A DNA stretch of 64,000 nucleotides, taken from positions 62,001-126,000 of the forward strand of contig NZ_JAGHQT010000007.1 in the NCBI RefSeq assembly GCF_017744155.1. Reading direction: 5' to 3'. This DNA comes from Endozoicomonas sp. G2_1. Its GTDB lineage: Bacteria; Pseudomonadota; Gammaproteobacteria; Enterobacterales; Alteromonadaceae. A program made the translations under genes and the position numbers. Shown in pieces: positions 19,176 through 28,802 of the stretch. Position 1 is the stretch's first letter. Each line of letters begins with the position of its first letter. The notes beneath the pieces were generated by a model that saw nothing but the letters and a program-made list of their open reading frames with translations, searched no databases and was not told the DNA's origin.

Positions 19176-19845
19176 AATGTTGTGACTCTTATTTTTAGCC
19201 ACAGCACATCATTTGCTTAGTACACAAAGCATTCTGTCGTTAACTAAACAGCGGTTTGTCAGCCTCACGGGTGTCAATCTTACTAAGCCATATTACTTAG
19301 TAAGCTGTTCAAAAATTTCAATTTTTCAAAGTGTTAACCAGCTCATTGCTGATTAAGCTAAATACTTTCTATAACTTTATGTGCTCAGCTATGGTGCTGT
19401 GCCTAGAGTGTTAATAATTCACCTTAAATAAGTTGCTAAGCGTATTTTATTGTTAGTGGCTTAACGGTTTTTGAGGCGAACTATTTCACTTTTCAATTAA
19501 TAATTGCTCTTTTCACTGGATAGACTGTTTATGTTTAGAGTTTGACAAATTACACGCGTCAATCGTTAACAATAGGCCATAGTCAAAGATTAATGTGTCT
19601 TCAATACACTAAGTGTTTATCGGTGCTTATCGCTGATATTTGTGTTATTGCGCACATTAAGCTGGCCGCAGTCGACCTCTTACTATTTTACAGAGCTCGA
19701 GAACTACTATTTTAAACTGTATTAACATACTTTTAACATAAGCTAATACTTGCTCTAATATAGCGCTTTTATTATCTCATTGATAGCTTAGATAAGGCAA
19801 TGAAATACTGCTTTTATTTTCTAAAAACATGTTAAACTGCGCGCC
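19176..19845. promoter_or_regulatory. rne/rluC divergent intergenic region with probable long rne leader
   Basis: About 670 bases without a gene. E. coli rne has a long 5' UTR through which RNase E controls its own mRNA, and the size here suggests the same. A perfect 9-bp hairpin CTTACTAAG (19279-19287) / CTTAGTAAG (19296-19304) lies about 100 bases upstream of the rne ATG and would be in that leader. I could not place the rne promoter with confidence. Confidence 0.55.
19733..19761 (+). promoter_or_regulatory. Probable sigma70 promoter of rluC
   Basis: TTAACA, 17-base spacer, TAATAT, ending 84 bases before the rluC ATG. Both boxes are close to consensus. Confidence 0.55.
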
Positions 19846-20805
19846 ATGAAAGATACTGATAAACCTCAAGTTCGTTTTTTCACCGTTGATGGTGATGACG
19901 CCGGCCAACGCATCGATAATTTTTTGCTTAAAACCTTAAAAGGTGTCCCTAAAAGCATGATTTACCGCCTGTTGCGCAAAGGCGAGATTCGCGTCAATAA
20001 AAAGCGAACTAAACCAGATTATAAATTAGCCGCCGATGATACTATCCGCGTTGCGCCTATTCGCGTTTCTGAGCAAAAAACGCCGGTTTCAACACAACTA
20101 AATTCGGTTGCTAGCTTAGAGCAAAAAATACTGTTTGAAGACGAATTGTTTATTGTTCTCAACAAGCCATCGGGAATGGCCGTGCACGGCGGTAGTGGTG
20201 TTAACTTTGGTGTGATTGAAGCGCTAAGAGCACTGAGACCCGACACCAAAATGCTTGAGTTAGTCCATCGGTTAGACCGAGATACATCCGGTTGCTTAGT
20301 GATTGCCAAACGCCGATCGGGTTTGCGTTTTTTACACGAGCAATTGCGCAATAAAAAAGTCCAGAAATTTTATCATGCCTTAGTGAAAGGGCGTTGGTCT
20401 CCTAAACTGACTCGGGCCACCGAAGGTTTGAAGAAGAACGATCTTAAATCGGGTGAGCGAGTTGTGGTCGTCGACAATGTTAACGGCAAAGAGTCAGAAA
20501 CGCGCTTTAAGGTGTTACAGCACTATCAAGGCGCTACTTTAGTGAGAGCGTTTCCGGTGACTGGCCGTACTCACCAAATTAGGGTGCATTGCCAAACTAA
20601 AGGGCATCCCATTGCTTGCGATCCTAAATATGGTCACCCTGAATTTGATCAAGAAATGAAAAGTGTAGGACTTCAACGTTTGTTTTTGCATGCCGCCAGT
20701 ATCGAATTTATGCACCCAAGATTAGAAAAGCGCATTAAAGTTGAAGCGCCGCTTGACGACAATTTGTCAAAGGCGTTGGCACAACTGACTAAAGCTAAGG
20801 ATTAA
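19846..20805 (+). CDS. rluC: 23S rRNA pseudouridine synthase RluC
   Basis: Makes pseudouridine at three positions (955, 2504, 2580 in E. coli numbering) of 23S rRNA. The 319 residues comprise an N-terminal S4 RNA-binding domain (about 20-75, QRIDNFLLKTLKGVPKSMIYRLLRKGEIRVNKKR) and the RluA-type catalytic domain with HRLDRDTSG, catalytic Asp at residue 144, plus GRTHQIRVH. Divergent pairing with rne, as in E. coli, supports RluC rather than RluA or RluD. The HAD phosphatase follows after 15 bases and is probably in the same operon. Confidence 0.95.
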   Translation: MKDTDKPQVRFFTVDGDDAGQRIDNFLLKTLKGVPKSMIYRLLRKGEIRVNKKRTKPDYKLAADDTIRVAPIRVSEQKTPVSTQLNSVASLEQKILFEDELFIVLNKPSGMAVHGGSGVNFGVIEALRALRPDTKMLELVHRLDRDTSGCLVIAKRRSGLRFLHEQLRNKKVQKFYHALVKGRWSPKLTRATEGLKKNDLKSGERVVVVDNVNGKESETRFKVLQHYQGATLVRAFPVTGRTHQIRVHCQTKGHPIACDPKYGHPEFDQEMKSVGLQRLFLHAASIEFMHPRLEKRIKVEAPLDDNLSKALAQLTKAKD

Positions 20806-20820
20806 CAGGAGAAGGCGACA

Positions 20821-21498
20821 GTGAAAGGTTATCAAGTTTATATTTTTGACTGGGACGGCACTTTAATGGACTCGGTGGCGCGTATTGTTTCGTCAATTCA
20901 AGCCTGCGCCAAATTAGCGAAGTTACCAGTACCTGACTTTGACACCGCCAAAAGCATTATTGGCTTGAGCTTGCCTGAAGCATTCGCTCAACTATTTCCT
21001 GATCACATTAGCCAAGGACAAGCCCATATCGATGGCAAACCTTTGTCTGAGTTACTGACCACTGAGTACAAACAACAGTTTCGCGAACTCAATCAAACAC
21101 CGTGTTTAATGTTTGATCATGCAGAAACCCTGTTACAAACCTTAAAAGCCCAGGATAAGGTGTTAGCGGTGGCAACTGGTAAGTCTCGTCGTGGCTTGGA
21201 ATTGATGTGGCAAACCAGTGGCACTGAACAATACTTTACCGCTGCGAGATGTTCTGACGAAGCCGAGTCTAAGCCTTCTCCTGATATGCTTAATCAGTTA
21301 CTTGCCGAATTAGAAGTTGAACCTGAACAGGTGGTGATGATTGGTGATTCGTGTTTCGATATGGAGATGGCGCAACGGGCAGGGGTTGATCGGGTTGCAG
21401 TGACTTACGGTGTTGAAAATGCCGAACGTCTCAGCCAATACCAGCCTAAATACACCTTTGATTCAGTCGCTGAGATGTTAGCGAGTATTCAAGACTAA
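20821..21498 (+). CDS. HAD-superfamily phosphatase (Gph-like, subfamily IA)
   Basis: Cytoplasmic phosphohydrolase of 225 residues, substrate not determined. Motif I DWDGTLMDS contains the nucleophile Asp and general acid; motif II is the Thr of AVATGKSRRG; motif III lysine is in ESKPSPDML; motif IV is GDSCFDMEMAQRAGV. The helical cap lies between residues 15 and 85, the subfamily IA arrangement shared with phosphoglycolate phosphatase. The start is GTG at 20821 with GGAGAAGG upstream. It follows rluC by 15 bases, an arrangement common in marine gammaproteobacteria. A terminator comes right after. Confidence 0.88.
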   Translation: MKGYQVYIFDWDGTLMDSVARIVSSIQACAKLAKLPVPDFDTAKSIIGLSLPEAFAQLFPDHISQGQAHIDGKPLSELLTTEYKQQFRELNQTPCLMFDHAETLLQTLKAQDKVLAVATGKSRRGLELMWQTSGTEQYFTAARCSDEAESKPSPDMLNQLLAELEVEPEQVVMIGDSCFDMEMAQRAGVDRVAVTYGVENAERLSQYQPKYTFDSVAEMLASIQD

Positions 21499-21530
21499 TA
21501 CAGATAGGTGGTTGGTGGTTTAATCAGATC

Positions 21531-21566
21531 AAAATGCGCTTGCGGTAACGAAAGCGCATTTTTTGT
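21531..21566 (+). terminator. Terminator downstream of the HAD gene
   Basis: AAAATGCGCTT and AAGCGCATTTT pair around a 10-base loop and continue into TTTT. It is partly symmetric, so it may also act on yceF from the minus strand. Confidence 0.85.
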
Positions 21567-21617
21567 TTCACGCATTTAATATTGTGCTACAAGCACTGAG
21601 CTTAAATAACCTTGTGA

Positions 21618-22223
21618 TTATTTATTGGCATCAGTGAGTACATTTATGCCTTTGTTGTTGAACATTTTTAACAGCTGAATCAGCGGTAAACCAATTAAGC
21701 TATTTGGATCGTCACCAACTAATTTTTCAAACAAACTGATGCCCAACCCCTCGCTTTTAAAGCTGCCAGCGCAGTTTAGCGGTTGTTCTGCTTTTACATA
21801 AGCGCATATTTCTGCATTCGTTAAATGACGAAAGTGCACTTCAAAGGGTTCGATAGTCACTTGGTAGTTATCTTCTTGGCTATCGTACAGACATAAACTG
21901 GTATAAAAGGTCACTTTGTTTCCGCTAAAACGGGTGAGCTGCTTTATGGCATTTTCTTCAGTGTGAGGTTTACCTAAAATATCATCTTGATGAACAGCAA
22001 TTTGATCAGAGCCAATCACTAAGGCATTGCTTGCTTTACTGTCGTCTTTTACTGCAATGGCTTTTGCTTTGGCGATTGCTAAGCGCTCTACTAAAGCCAA
22101 TGGCGTTTCATCTGGTAAAGGTGTTTCGTCAACGTCAGGTTTAGCGCAATCAAAGGAAATATTGAGTTTTTCTAATAGCTGTTTTCGATAAACAGAGGTA
22201 GAGGCTAATATCAGCTTTTGCAT
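21618..22223 (-). CDS. yceF: Maf-like nucleotide pyrophosphatase YceF (7-methyl-GTP type)
   Basis: Maf/HAM1-fold house-cleaning enzyme; the YceF subgroup hydrolyses 7-methyl-GTP to its monophosphate. The 201 residues include the N-terminal [17 protein letters not shown], the [11 protein letters not shown] loop, the GSDQIAV catalytic Asp, [20 protein letters not shown] and [18 protein letters not shown], a very close match to YceF rather than to the dTTP/UTP-specific Maf. It is divergent from yceD-rpmF-plsX, exactly as in E. coli, and the two promoters share about 130 bases. Confidence 0.94.
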   Translation of the reverse strand: MQKLILASTSVYRKQLLEKLNISFDCAKPDVDETPLPDETPLALVERLAIAKAKAIAVKDDSKASNALVIGSDQIAVHQDDILGKPHTEENAIKQLTRFSGNKVTFYTSLCLYDSQEDNYQVTIEPFEVHFRHLTNAEICAYVKAEQPLNCAGSFKSEGLGISLFEKLVGDDPNSLIGLPLIQLLKMFNNKGINVLTDANK

Positions 22224-22314
22224 GGTTTTTACTCAATTTGATAGTAAGAATGTCAGGTTAACGATAATATTGGGCTAAAGTAGCGTTTTTTAAACGAAAT
22301 AGGGCAATTTTCTT

Positions 22315-22343
22315 TTGACAGCGGGCAGCAGTGGCATTATCAT
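22315..22343 (+). promoter_or_regulatory. Strong sigma70 promoter of the yceD-rpmF-plsX-fab operon
   Basis: Consensus TTGACA, 17-base spacer, TATCAT. Transcription should start near 22349-22352, almost on the yceD ATG at 22353, so the mRNA may be leaderless. Confidence 0.8.
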
Positions 22344-22352
22344 GCGCGCCTT

Positions 22353-22865
22353 ATGCAGAATCTTAAACTTCCAGTAACAATAGATCCGTATAAAAGTGCT
22401 CAACGTCGTTTAGAGTGCGACGGTTATTTTGGCACTTCGGAAATGGATAGATTGCTGTCAGCATGTCAAAGCTGCTGTCAGCAAGTTAATGTCAGTGTCA
22501 ACTTTGAAGTTGATGAACTTGGCTTGGTGGTCATCTCCGGTCAAGGCTCAGCATCAGTAGTACTGACGTGTCAGCGCTGTACTGAAGATTTGGCCATGGA
22601 CCTCGAGATCGATTTTTCGTTTAGTCCGGTTAAAAATGCAGAAGCAGCTGACAATTTGCCGTCTTATTATGACGCAATTGAATTAGATGAAAATGGTGAA
22701 GTGAATTTGCGCGCTTTAGTGGAAGACGAGTTACTACTCGCGATTCCACTAATCCCGAAGCACGACTTGAAAGACTGTGCAGCTCCTGCTGACAGTGTTT
22801 GGGGCGAGTTGCCGGAAGAGCAGGATAAGCCGAATCCATTTGATGTATTGAAACAACTTAAGTAA
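22353..22865 (+). CDS. yceD: YceD (DUF177), 23S rRNA accumulation protein
   Basis: DUF177 protein of 170 residues needed for normal 23S rRNA levels in E. coli; the molecular role is not settled. It starts MQNLKLPVTIDPYKSAQRRLECDGYF, closely matching E. coli. A CxxC pair lies in TCQRCTEDLAM, and the C-terminal half ends with VEDELLLAIPLIP and WGELPEEQDKPNPFDVLKQL, the family signature. No Shine-Dalgarno sequence is seen because the promoter lies right before the ATG. It is the first gene of the ribosomal/fatty-acid operon; rpmF starts 24 bases on. Confidence 0.94.
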   Translation: MQNLKLPVTIDPYKSAQRRLECDGYFGTSEMDRLLSACQSCCQQVNVSVNFEVDELGLVVISGQGSASVVLTCQRCTEDLAMDLEIDFSFSPVKNAEAADNLPSYYDAIELDENGEVNLRALVEDELLLAIPLIPKHDLKDCAAPADSVWGELPEEQDKPNPFDVLKQLK

Positions 22866-22889
22866 TTAATTGATTTTAGGAGTTAGGCA

Positions 22890-23060
22890 ATGGCTGTTCA
22901 AAAGAGCAAAAAGTCTCGTTCAAGACGTGGCATGCGCCGTTCACATGACGCATTAACCGCTGAAAATTTATCAGTAGATTCAGTATCTGGCGAAACACAC
23001 CGTCGTCACCACGTTACTGCTGATGGTTTTTACAAAGGTGTTAAAGTAATCGCTAAATAA
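22890..23060 (+). CDS. rpmF: 50S ribosomal protein L32
   Basis: Small basic large-subunit protein of 56 residues. The translation begins [20 protein letters not shown], then [21 protein letters not shown] and ends GVKVIAK. It lacks the zinc-binding cysteine pairs seen in some L32 paralogues, so it is the zinc-independent form usual in gammaproteobacteria. AGGAGTTAGGCA gives a good ribosome binding site. It lies between yceD and plsX, the conserved rpmF position linking ribosome and lipid synthesis. Confidence 0.97.
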   Translation: MAVQKSKKSRSRRGMRRSHDALTAENLSVDSVSGETHRRHHVTADGFYKGVKVIAK

Positions 23061-23071
23061 GCGAATTTGCT

Positions 23072-24106
23072 TTGAACAATCTAACCATAGCGTTAGATGT
23101 TATGGGGGGCGATCAAGGCCCCCTAGTAACTATTTCAGCCGCAACTAAGGCCATTGCAAATGTGCCTGAACTTTATCTCATCTTATGCGGCGATCAAAAT
23201 ACCATTGAGCAAATCCTTGCTCGACTCAAAATAAATCCAGATCATCTAGCCCGAATTAGTGTTGAACACACCAGTCAAGTCGTTGCTATGGACGAAAAAC
23301 CCGTCGTTGCAATGCGCACTAAAAAAGACTCTTCAATGCGTCGTGCTATTGATTTAGTCCACGACAATAAAGCACAAGCCTGTGTTAGTGCCGGCAATAC
23401 CGGCGCTTTGTTTGCAACTGCCCATTGCGTGCTGAAAACCTTGCCCGGAGTCGAACGACCAGCATTAATTAGTGCACTGCCAACCCACAACGACGACAAA
23501 AATGTTTTCATGCTCGATTTGGGTGCTAATGTTTTTTGTAACTCTGAAGTCTTGTATCAATTTGGTGTCATGGGCTCAGTGATGGCGGAGCAGGTTGATG
23601 GTATCCAAAGGCCGAAAGTAGCACTGCTCAACATGGGCGAAGAAGAGATCAAGGGCAGTGATCCCATTAAACAGGCTGCAAACTATCTAAGTAGTAACCC
23701 AGACGTCAATTATATCGGCTTTATTGAAGGCAGTGATATTTTCAGCAACAAAGCCGATGTCATTGTTTGTGATGGTTTTGTCGGTAATGTCGCCTTAAAA
23801 ACTTGCGAGGGTGTTGCCCGTCTGGTTTACGATAAGTTTATGGCAGCGTTGGCAAAACACGTTTTTGTGCGAATAATCGGCAAAATGTTGACCCGACCGT
23901 TAAAAAAACTGTTGAAATCAATGAACCCCGACCAGTATAACGGGGCAAGTTTGATAGGATTGCGTGGAATTGTTGTCAAGAGTCACGGCAATGCTGGTGA
24001 CGATGCATTTTATGCAGCAATTCTCGAAGCTATCAAAGAAGTCGAAAGACAAGTTCCTGACAAAATTAAAACCAAGTTGGAACTGGGTTTACAACAGAGG
24101 CTATAA
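23072..24106 (+). CDS. plsX: Phosphate acyltransferase PlsX
   Basis: Makes acyl-phosphate from acyl-ACP for PlsY, the first acylation of glycerol-3-phosphate. It is a peripheral membrane protein of 344 residues. The N-terminus [16 protein letters not shown] is diagnostic; further family blocks are [39 protein letters not shown] and [17 protein letters not shown]. The start is TTG at 23072, 11 bases after the rpmF stop, with a poor ribosome binding site, so coupling to rpmF is likely. fabH follows after 9 bases. Confidence 0.96.
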   Translation: MNNLTIALDVMGGDQGPLVTISAATKAIANVPELYLILCGDQNTIEQILARLKINPDHLARISVEHTSQVVAMDEKPVVAMRTKKDSSMRRAIDLVHDNKAQACVSAGNTGALFATAHCVLKTLPGVERPALISALPTHNDDKNVFMLDLGANVFCNSEVLYQFGVMGSVMAEQVDGIQRPKVALLNMGEEEIKGSDPIKQAANYLSSNPDVNYIGFIEGSDIFSNKADVIVCDGFVGNVALKTCEGVARLVYDKFMAALAKHVFVRIIGKMLTRPLKKLLKSMNPDQYNGASLIGLRGIVVKSHGNAGDDAFYAAILEAIKEVERQVPDKIKTKLELGLQQRL

Positions 24107-24115
24107 AACAACGCT

Positions 24116-25075
24116 ATGTATTCACGAATTATTGGTACGGGAAGTTATTTTCCTGACCAGGTAAGGACTAATGCCGATCTTGAAAAGATCGTTGATACCA
24201 CAGATGAATGGATTACCGAACGCACAGGTATCAAAGAAAGGCGTATCGCCAACGAAGAAGAAACAGTAGCCTTTATGGGCGCTCGTGCCGCTGAAAAAGC
24301 GCTTGAGATGGCTGGCATTCAAGCCTCTGAACTCGATATGATTATTGTTGGTACGACGAGCTCAGCAGCGTCGTTGCCAAGTGCCGCTTGTTATGTGCAA
24401 CAATACCTTGATACGCCCAATATTCCCGCCTTTGACGTAGCTGCCGCGTGTTCTGGTTTTATTTACAGCCTCAGTGTGGCTGACCAGTACATTAAGTCTG
24501 GCATGGCAAAAAAGGTTTTAGTGATAGGCGCAGATGCCTTATCACATCTATGCGATCCAACTGACCGCACGACTTATATTTTGTTTGGTGATGCCGCAGG
24601 TGCTTGTATTATTGAAGCAAGCGAAGAACCAGGCATATTATCAACGCATCTTCACGCTGACGGTAACTACCAAGCGCTTTTGGGCTGTGATTTACCACGT
24701 CGTGGTGATCCGCTGTCGATCGACCGTTCATACTTATACATGTCTGGCCGCGAAGTATTTAAAGTAGCCGTCAGCAAGCTGAGCGAAATTGTTAAAACAA
24801 CATTAACCCATAACAATTTAGAGAAATCTGACATTGACTGGTTAGTGCCACATCAAGCGAATTTGCGCATTATTTCAGCAACAGCGAAAAAGTTATCACT
24901 GCCAATGGAACGCGTTGTCGTTACCGTTGACAAACACGCTAATACCTCAGCAGCAACTATTCCAACTGCACTTGATATTGCTGTGCGAGACGGCCGAATT
25001 AAACGAGGACAAACACTGTTGTTAGAAGCTTTTGGTAGTGGTTTTACCTGGGGCTCTGCGGTTGTTGAGTTCTAA
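24116..25075 (+). CDS. fabH: 3-oxoacyl-ACP synthase III (FabH)
   Basis: Condenses acetyl-CoA with malonyl-ACP to start type II fatty acid synthesis. The 319 residues carry the full triad: C112 in [14 protein letters not shown]246 in [10 protein letters not shown] and N276 in DKHANTSAA. The N-terminal [17 protein letters not shown] and [14 protein letters not shown] match FabH. It sits in the plsX-fabH-fabD-fabG order. It differs clearly from the KAS III-like paralogue at 49370-50485, which has a longer N-terminus and different surroundings. Confidence 0.97.
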   Translation: MYSRIIGTGSYFPDQVRTNADLEKIVDTTDEWITERTGIKERRIANEEETVAFMGARAAEKALEMAGIQASELDMIIVGTTSSAASLPSAACYVQQYLDTPNIPAFDVAAACSGFIYSLSVADQYIKSGMAKKVLVIGADALSHLCDPTDRTTYILFGDAAGACIIEASEEPGILSTHLHADGNYQALLGCDLPRRGDPLSIDRSYLYMSGREVFKVAVSKLSEIVKTTLTHNNLEKSDIDWLVPHQANLRIISATAKKLSLPMERVVVTVDKHANTSAATIPTALDIAVRDGRIKRGQTLLLEAFGSGFTWGSAVVEF

Positions 25076-25105
25076 TAAAAATAAAGAAATTAAGAGTTAA
25101 GAGAT

Positions 25106-26035
25106 ATGCAAAATAATCTAGCTGTTGTTTTCCCTGGTCAGGGTTCACAAGCCGTAGGTATGTTGGCTGACTTAGCTGACCACGCTATTGTCAAAGAAAC
25201 ATTTGAACAAGCTTCACAAGCGCTTGGTTATGACGTTTGGCAACTAATTAGCCAAGGTCCGGCAGAGCAGCTCAATCAAACAAATTACACTCAGCCGGCG
25301 TTATTAACGGCAAGCGTTGCCCTTTGGCGCGTGTTAAAAGATGAGCAAAACATCGCACCTAAAGCGGTAGCTGGTCATAGTTTGGGTGAATACTCAGCAT
25401 TAGTTTGTGCAGGTGTGTTAACACTAACAGATGCCGTTAAACTAGTAGAAAAACGCGGTCAATTCATGCAAGCCTCTGTGCCAGAAGGTGTTGGTGCTAT
25501 GGCGGCAGTTATTGGTTTAGCGGATCAAGAGATTATTGATGCCTGTCAACAGGCGGCTGACAACGAAGTGGTTTCTGCGGTTAACTTTAACTCGCCAGGT
25601 CAAGTGGTTATTGCGGGCCACAAAGCGGCAGTTGAACGCGCCGGAGCCTTGTGTAAAGAAGCCGGTGCTAAGCGCGTGCTACCATTGCCAGTAAGTGTTC
25701 CATCACACTGTGCGTTAATGCAAGATGCCGCCGACAAATTAGCAGCTGAATTCAACAACGTCACCTTTAATCAGCCAACTGTTGATGTTATCAACAACGT
25801 TGACGTTAAAGTTGAGAACTCAGTAGATGCGATTAAAGATGCGCTAGTTCGCCAGTTGTACAGCCCTGTGCGCTGGACTGAAACAGTAGAAGCATTAGCT
25901 GAACAAGGCGTAGATACCATGTTAGAAGTTGGCCCCGGCAAGGTATTACAAGGTTTAGTAAAAAGAATTAACAAAACAGTTAACTGTGTTGCTGTTAACG
26001 ATCGTGCATCGTTGGCAAAAGCGGCCGAGTTATAA
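25106..26035 (+). CDS. fabD: Malonyl-CoA:ACP transacylase
   Basis: Loads malonyl groups from CoA onto ACP. The 309 residues include FPGQGSQAVGML at the N-terminus, the nucleophile S92 in VAGHSLGEYSALV, the malonate-binding Arg in KRGQFMQ and the catalytic His in VPSHCALM near 201. EVGPGKVLQGLVKRI closes the domain. A GAGTTAAGAGAT segment precedes the ATG. It is between fabH and fabG in the fab operon. Confidence 0.97.
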   Translation: MQNNLAVVFPGQGSQAVGMLADLADHAIVKETFEQASQALGYDVWQLISQGPAEQLNQTNYTQPALLTASVALWRVLKDEQNIAPKAVAGHSLGEYSALVCAGVLTLTDAVKLVEKRGQFMQASVPEGVGAMAAVIGLADQEIIDACQQAADNEVVSAVNFNSPGQVVIAGHKAAVERAGALCKEAGAKRVLPLPVSVPSHCALMQDAADKLAAEFNNVTFNQPTVDVINNVDVKVENSVDAIKDALVRQLYSPVRWTETVEALAEQGVDTMLEVGPGKVLQGLVKRINKTVNCVAVNDRASLAKAAEL

Positions 26036-26071
26036 ACATTAACTGATAAAACAAACAATTAGGATTTATCT

Positions 26072-26815
26072 ATGTTTTCATTAACAGGTAAAGTTGCGTT
26101 AGTCACTGGTGCAAGTCGTGGTATTGGTAAAGCAATTGCACTTCAACTGCAACAGTTGGGCGCTACAGTTATTGGTACAGCAACGTCACAGTCTGGTGCA
26201 GACAACATTGACAGCTATTTAAATGAATCAGGCACTGGCAAAGGCCTTGTGCTTAATGTTACCGACTCGGCTTCAATTGAAGGTTTGTTTGCACAGATCA
26301 AAGCTGATTTCGGCGACGTTGATATTCTAGTTAACAATGCCGGTATCACTAAAGACAATGTCTTTATGCGTATGAAAGATGACGAGTGGCAATCAATTGT
26401 TGATACAAACTTGACCTCAATTTTTAAATTGAGCAAAACAGTGATTCGCGCCATGATGAAAAAGCGCAATGGCCGTATTATCAACATTGGTTCTGTCGTC
26501 GGTACTATGGGTAATGCTGGTCAAGCTAACTACGCGGCAGCAAAAGCGGGTGTGATTGGTTTTACTAAATCACTTGCGCGTGAAGTTGCATCACGCGGTA
26601 TTACGGTTAACACAGTAGCGCCAGGCTTTATCGATACAGATATGACGCAAACGTTAACAGATGAGCAAAAAGAAGGTATTTTTGCCCAAGTACCAGCAAA
26701 TCGTTTAGGTAAGCCGGAAGAAATTGCCAATGCAGTGGCCTTTCTAGCCTCGGATAGCGCAGGCTATATCACAGGTGAAACACTGCACGTAAACGGCGGC
26801 ATGTACATGGTTTAA
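26072..26815 (+). CDS. fabG: 3-oxoacyl-ACP reductase FabG
   Basis: NADPH-dependent reduction of 3-ketoacyl-ACP. This is a short-chain dehydrogenase of 247 residues with the nucleotide motif TGASRGIGKAIA near residues 12-23, NNAG at 88-91, the catalytic S141, Y154 and K158 (GSVVGTMGNAG, then NYAAAKAG), and the C-terminal GGMYMV. The ATG is preceded by TTAGGATTTATCT. The conserved position before acpP separates it from other SDR proteins. Confidence 0.97.
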   Translation: MFSLTGKVALVTGASRGIGKAIALQLQQLGATVIGTATSQSGADNIDSYLNESGTGKGLVLNVTDSASIEGLFAQIKADFGDVDILVNNAGITKDNVFMRMKDDEWQSIVDTNLTSIFKLSKTVIRAMMKKRNGRIINIGSVVGTMGNAGQANYAAAKAGVIGFTKSLAREVASRGITVNTVAPGFIDTDMTQTLTDEQKEGIFAQVPANRLGKPEEIANAVAFLASDSAGYITGETLHVNGGMYMV

Positions 26816-26895
26816 TCGCTTGATTAAACCAGTAAAATTTGTATTAATATTAACCTGCTACAGGTTAGACCACGATAAAAAGAACAATTAGTTAC

Positions 26896-26924
26896 TTGCA
26901 TGGCAACCTGTTGGCGAATACACT
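26896..26924 (+). promoter_or_regulatory. Probable acpP promoter
   Basis: TTGCAT, 17-base spacer, TACACT, ending 43 bases before the acpP ATG. A separate acpP promoter would fit the high demand for ACP. Confidence 0.5.
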
Positions 26925-26967
26925 ACACGCAATTTAATAAATTGCATTTTCTATTAAAGGAAAAAAA

Positions 26968-27201
26968 ATGAGCACTATCGAAGAACGCGTAAAAAAAATT
27001 ACTGTTGAGCAATTAGGTGTAAGCGAAGACGAAGTTAAAAATGAAGCTTCATTCGTAGACGACTTAGGCGCTGATTCTTTAGACACAGTAGAATTAGTAA
27101 TGGCGTTAGAAGAAGAATTTGATACTGAAATTCCTGATGAAGAAGCTGAGAAAATCACTACTGTTCAAGCAGCTATTGATTACGTTACAGCTAACCAGTA
27201 A
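26968..27201 (+). CDS. acpP: Acyl carrier protein
   Basis: Carries growing acyl chains on a phosphopantetheine arm. The 77-residue, very acidic protein has the attachment Ser S37 in the [20 protein letters not shown] motif, and the four-helix ACP layout. AAAGGAAAAAA gives a strong ribosome binding site. A 150-base gap with its own promoter separates it from fabG, and a hairpin follows, so acpP can be expressed above its neighbours. Confidence 0.98.
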   Translation: MSTIEERVKKITVEQLGVSEDEVKNEASFVDDLGADSLDTVELVMALEEEFDTEIPDEEAEKITTVQAAIDYVTANQ

Positions 27202-27209
27202 TAATTATT

Positions 27210-27240
27210 AAATAGGCGGTCTACTGAGGCCGCCTATTTG
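27210..27240 (+). terminator. Hairpin terminator after acpP
   Basis: AAATAGGCGG and CCGCCTATTT pair around ten bases; the T-tract (TATTTGCTTTG) is short, so termination is probably partial and lets some transcription reach fabF. Confidence 0.65.
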
Positions 27241-27389
27241 CTTTGTGCGAAAGTGGGTTTGTTGTTCATGGTTGTGGTAAATATTGCATTAGCGAATTTA
27301 CTATTAAAGAGCCAATGATAAACCGCAGTAAACTGAGCCAAAGCCTGTAAAATCCTATCTTGAAAAATCTATCGGAGGCAACTCATCCC

Positions 27390-28622
27390 ATGCGGCGTGT
27401 TGTAGTTACCGGTCTTGGTATGTTAAGCCCTTTGGGCAATACCCCAGAACAAACTTGGCAAAACTTATTACTTGGCAAAAGTGGCATTAGCAATATTGAA
27501 CACTTTGATGTTAGCCAGTATCCAACTCGATTTGCCGGGTTAGTCAAAGACTTTGATGTTGAAGCCTATATGGCCAAAAAAGATGCCAAAAAAATGGATT
27601 TATTTATCCAGTATGGTATCGCAGCAGGTATTCAAGCCTTAAATGATGCAGGCTTGGAAATCAATGAACAAAACGCACCACGCGTTGGTGTTGCTATTGG
27701 TTCCGGCATTGGTGGTTTAGGTCTTATTGAAGAAAACCACGAGAAATTAATCAAGAGTGGGCCGCGTAAGCTGTCGCCGTTCTTTGTGCCATCAACCATT
27801 ATCAACATGATTTCTGGCCACTTATCGATTATGAAAGGCTTAAAAGGGCCTAATATCTCGATTGTGACAGCGTGTACAAGTGGTGTTCACAATATTGGTC
27901 ACGCCGCTCGTATGATTGCCTACGGCGATGCTGACGCCATGTTAGCGGGTGGTGCTGAAAAAGCGTCAACGCAACTCGGTATGGGTGGTTTTGGCGCAGC
28001 AAGAGCTTTGTCGACCAGAAATGATGCGCCTGAGCAAGCTTCACGTCCATGGGACAAAGATCGCGATGGTTTTGTTCTGGGTGACGGTGCTGGTGTTGTT
28101 ATGCTTGAAGAGTACGAACACGCTAAAGCTCGTGGTGCTAAAATCTACGCTGAATTAGCCGGTTTCGGTATGAGTGGTGATGCTTATCACATGACTTCAC
28201 CACCTGCTGATGGTGCTGGTGCTGCGCAGTCAATGCAAAACGCGATTAACGATGCCAAAGTTGACGTAAGCGAGATTGGTTACATCAACGCTCATGGTAC
28301 GTCTACGCCAGCCGGTGATATTGCTGAGACCAACGCAGTTAAATCAGTGTTTGGCAGCAGTGCTAATAATGTTTTAGTTGGCTCAACTAAATCGATGACT
28401 GGTCACCTCTTAGGCGCTGCTGGCTCGGTTGAAGCTATTTTCACGATTCAAGCATTAGCTAATGGCGCCGTACCGCCAACCATTAACTTGGATAACCCGG
28501 GTGAAGGTTGTGATTTGGACTACATCGCCCATACAGCCCGTGACGTTGCCTTAGACTACGCGCTTTGTAACTCGTTTGGTTTTGGTGGCACTAACGGTTC
28601 ATTGGTGTTTAAGCGAATTTAA
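27390..28622 (+). CDS. fabF: 3-oxoacyl-ACP synthase II (FabF)
   Basis: Elongating condensing enzyme of type II fatty acid synthesis, also involved in cold adjustment of unsaturated fatty acids in E. coli. The 410 residues carry C162 in [14 protein letters not shown], the first His in [13 protein letters not shown] (about 300) and the second in [15 protein letters not shown] (about 337). A TTG at 27360 would extend it, but GGAGG at 27374-27378 points to the ATG at 27390 and to the normal start [11 protein letters not shown]. It follows acpP as usual. A strong terminator comes after. Confidence 0.96.
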   Translation: MRRVVVTGLGMLSPLGNTPEQTWQNLLLGKSGISNIEHFDVSQYPTRFAGLVKDFDVEAYMAKKDAKKMDLFIQYGIAAGIQALNDAGLEINEQNAPRVGVAIGSGIGGLGLIEENHEKLIKSGPRKLSPFFVPSTIINMISGHLSIMKGLKGPNISIVTACTSGVHNIGHAARMIAYGDADAMLAGGAEKASTQLGMGGFGAARALSTRNDAPEQASRPWDKDRDGFVLGDGAGVVMLEEYEHAKARGAKIYAELAGFGMSGDAYHMTSPPADGAGAAQSMQNAINDAKVDVSEIGYINAHGTSTPAGDIAETNAVKSVFGSSANNVLVGSTKSMTGHLLGAAGSVEAIFTIQALANGAVPPTINLDNPGEGCDLDYIAHTARDVALDYALCNSFGFGGTNGSLVFKRI

Positions 28623-28683
28623 TCGCTGAAAACCATGGTCTTGCCGGCCGCGAGATAGTTAAAAGCCTTGAAAAAAGCTTGTT

Positions 28684-28731
28684 AAGCCTGAATACTAGCA
28701 AATTCTTAAATTGCTCGTATTCAGGCTTTTT
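28684..28731 (+). terminator. Intrinsic terminator of fabF
   Basis: AAGCCTGAATAC and GTATTCAGGCTT pair, extended inward by GCAA/TTGC after a small internal loop, then TTTTTATTTTG. Confidence 0.92.
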
Positions 28732-28802
28732 ATTTTGTGTGTTGAAATAGAAAAAGCCCAGCGTGTTATTACTAAGAGCACTACTACGATTTTGAGGTAC
28801 TT

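Noticed and set aside
19542-19570. TTGACA at 19542 as a second rluC promoter
   Set aside because: No acceptable -10 box at 16-18 bases; the pair at 19733-19761 is better.
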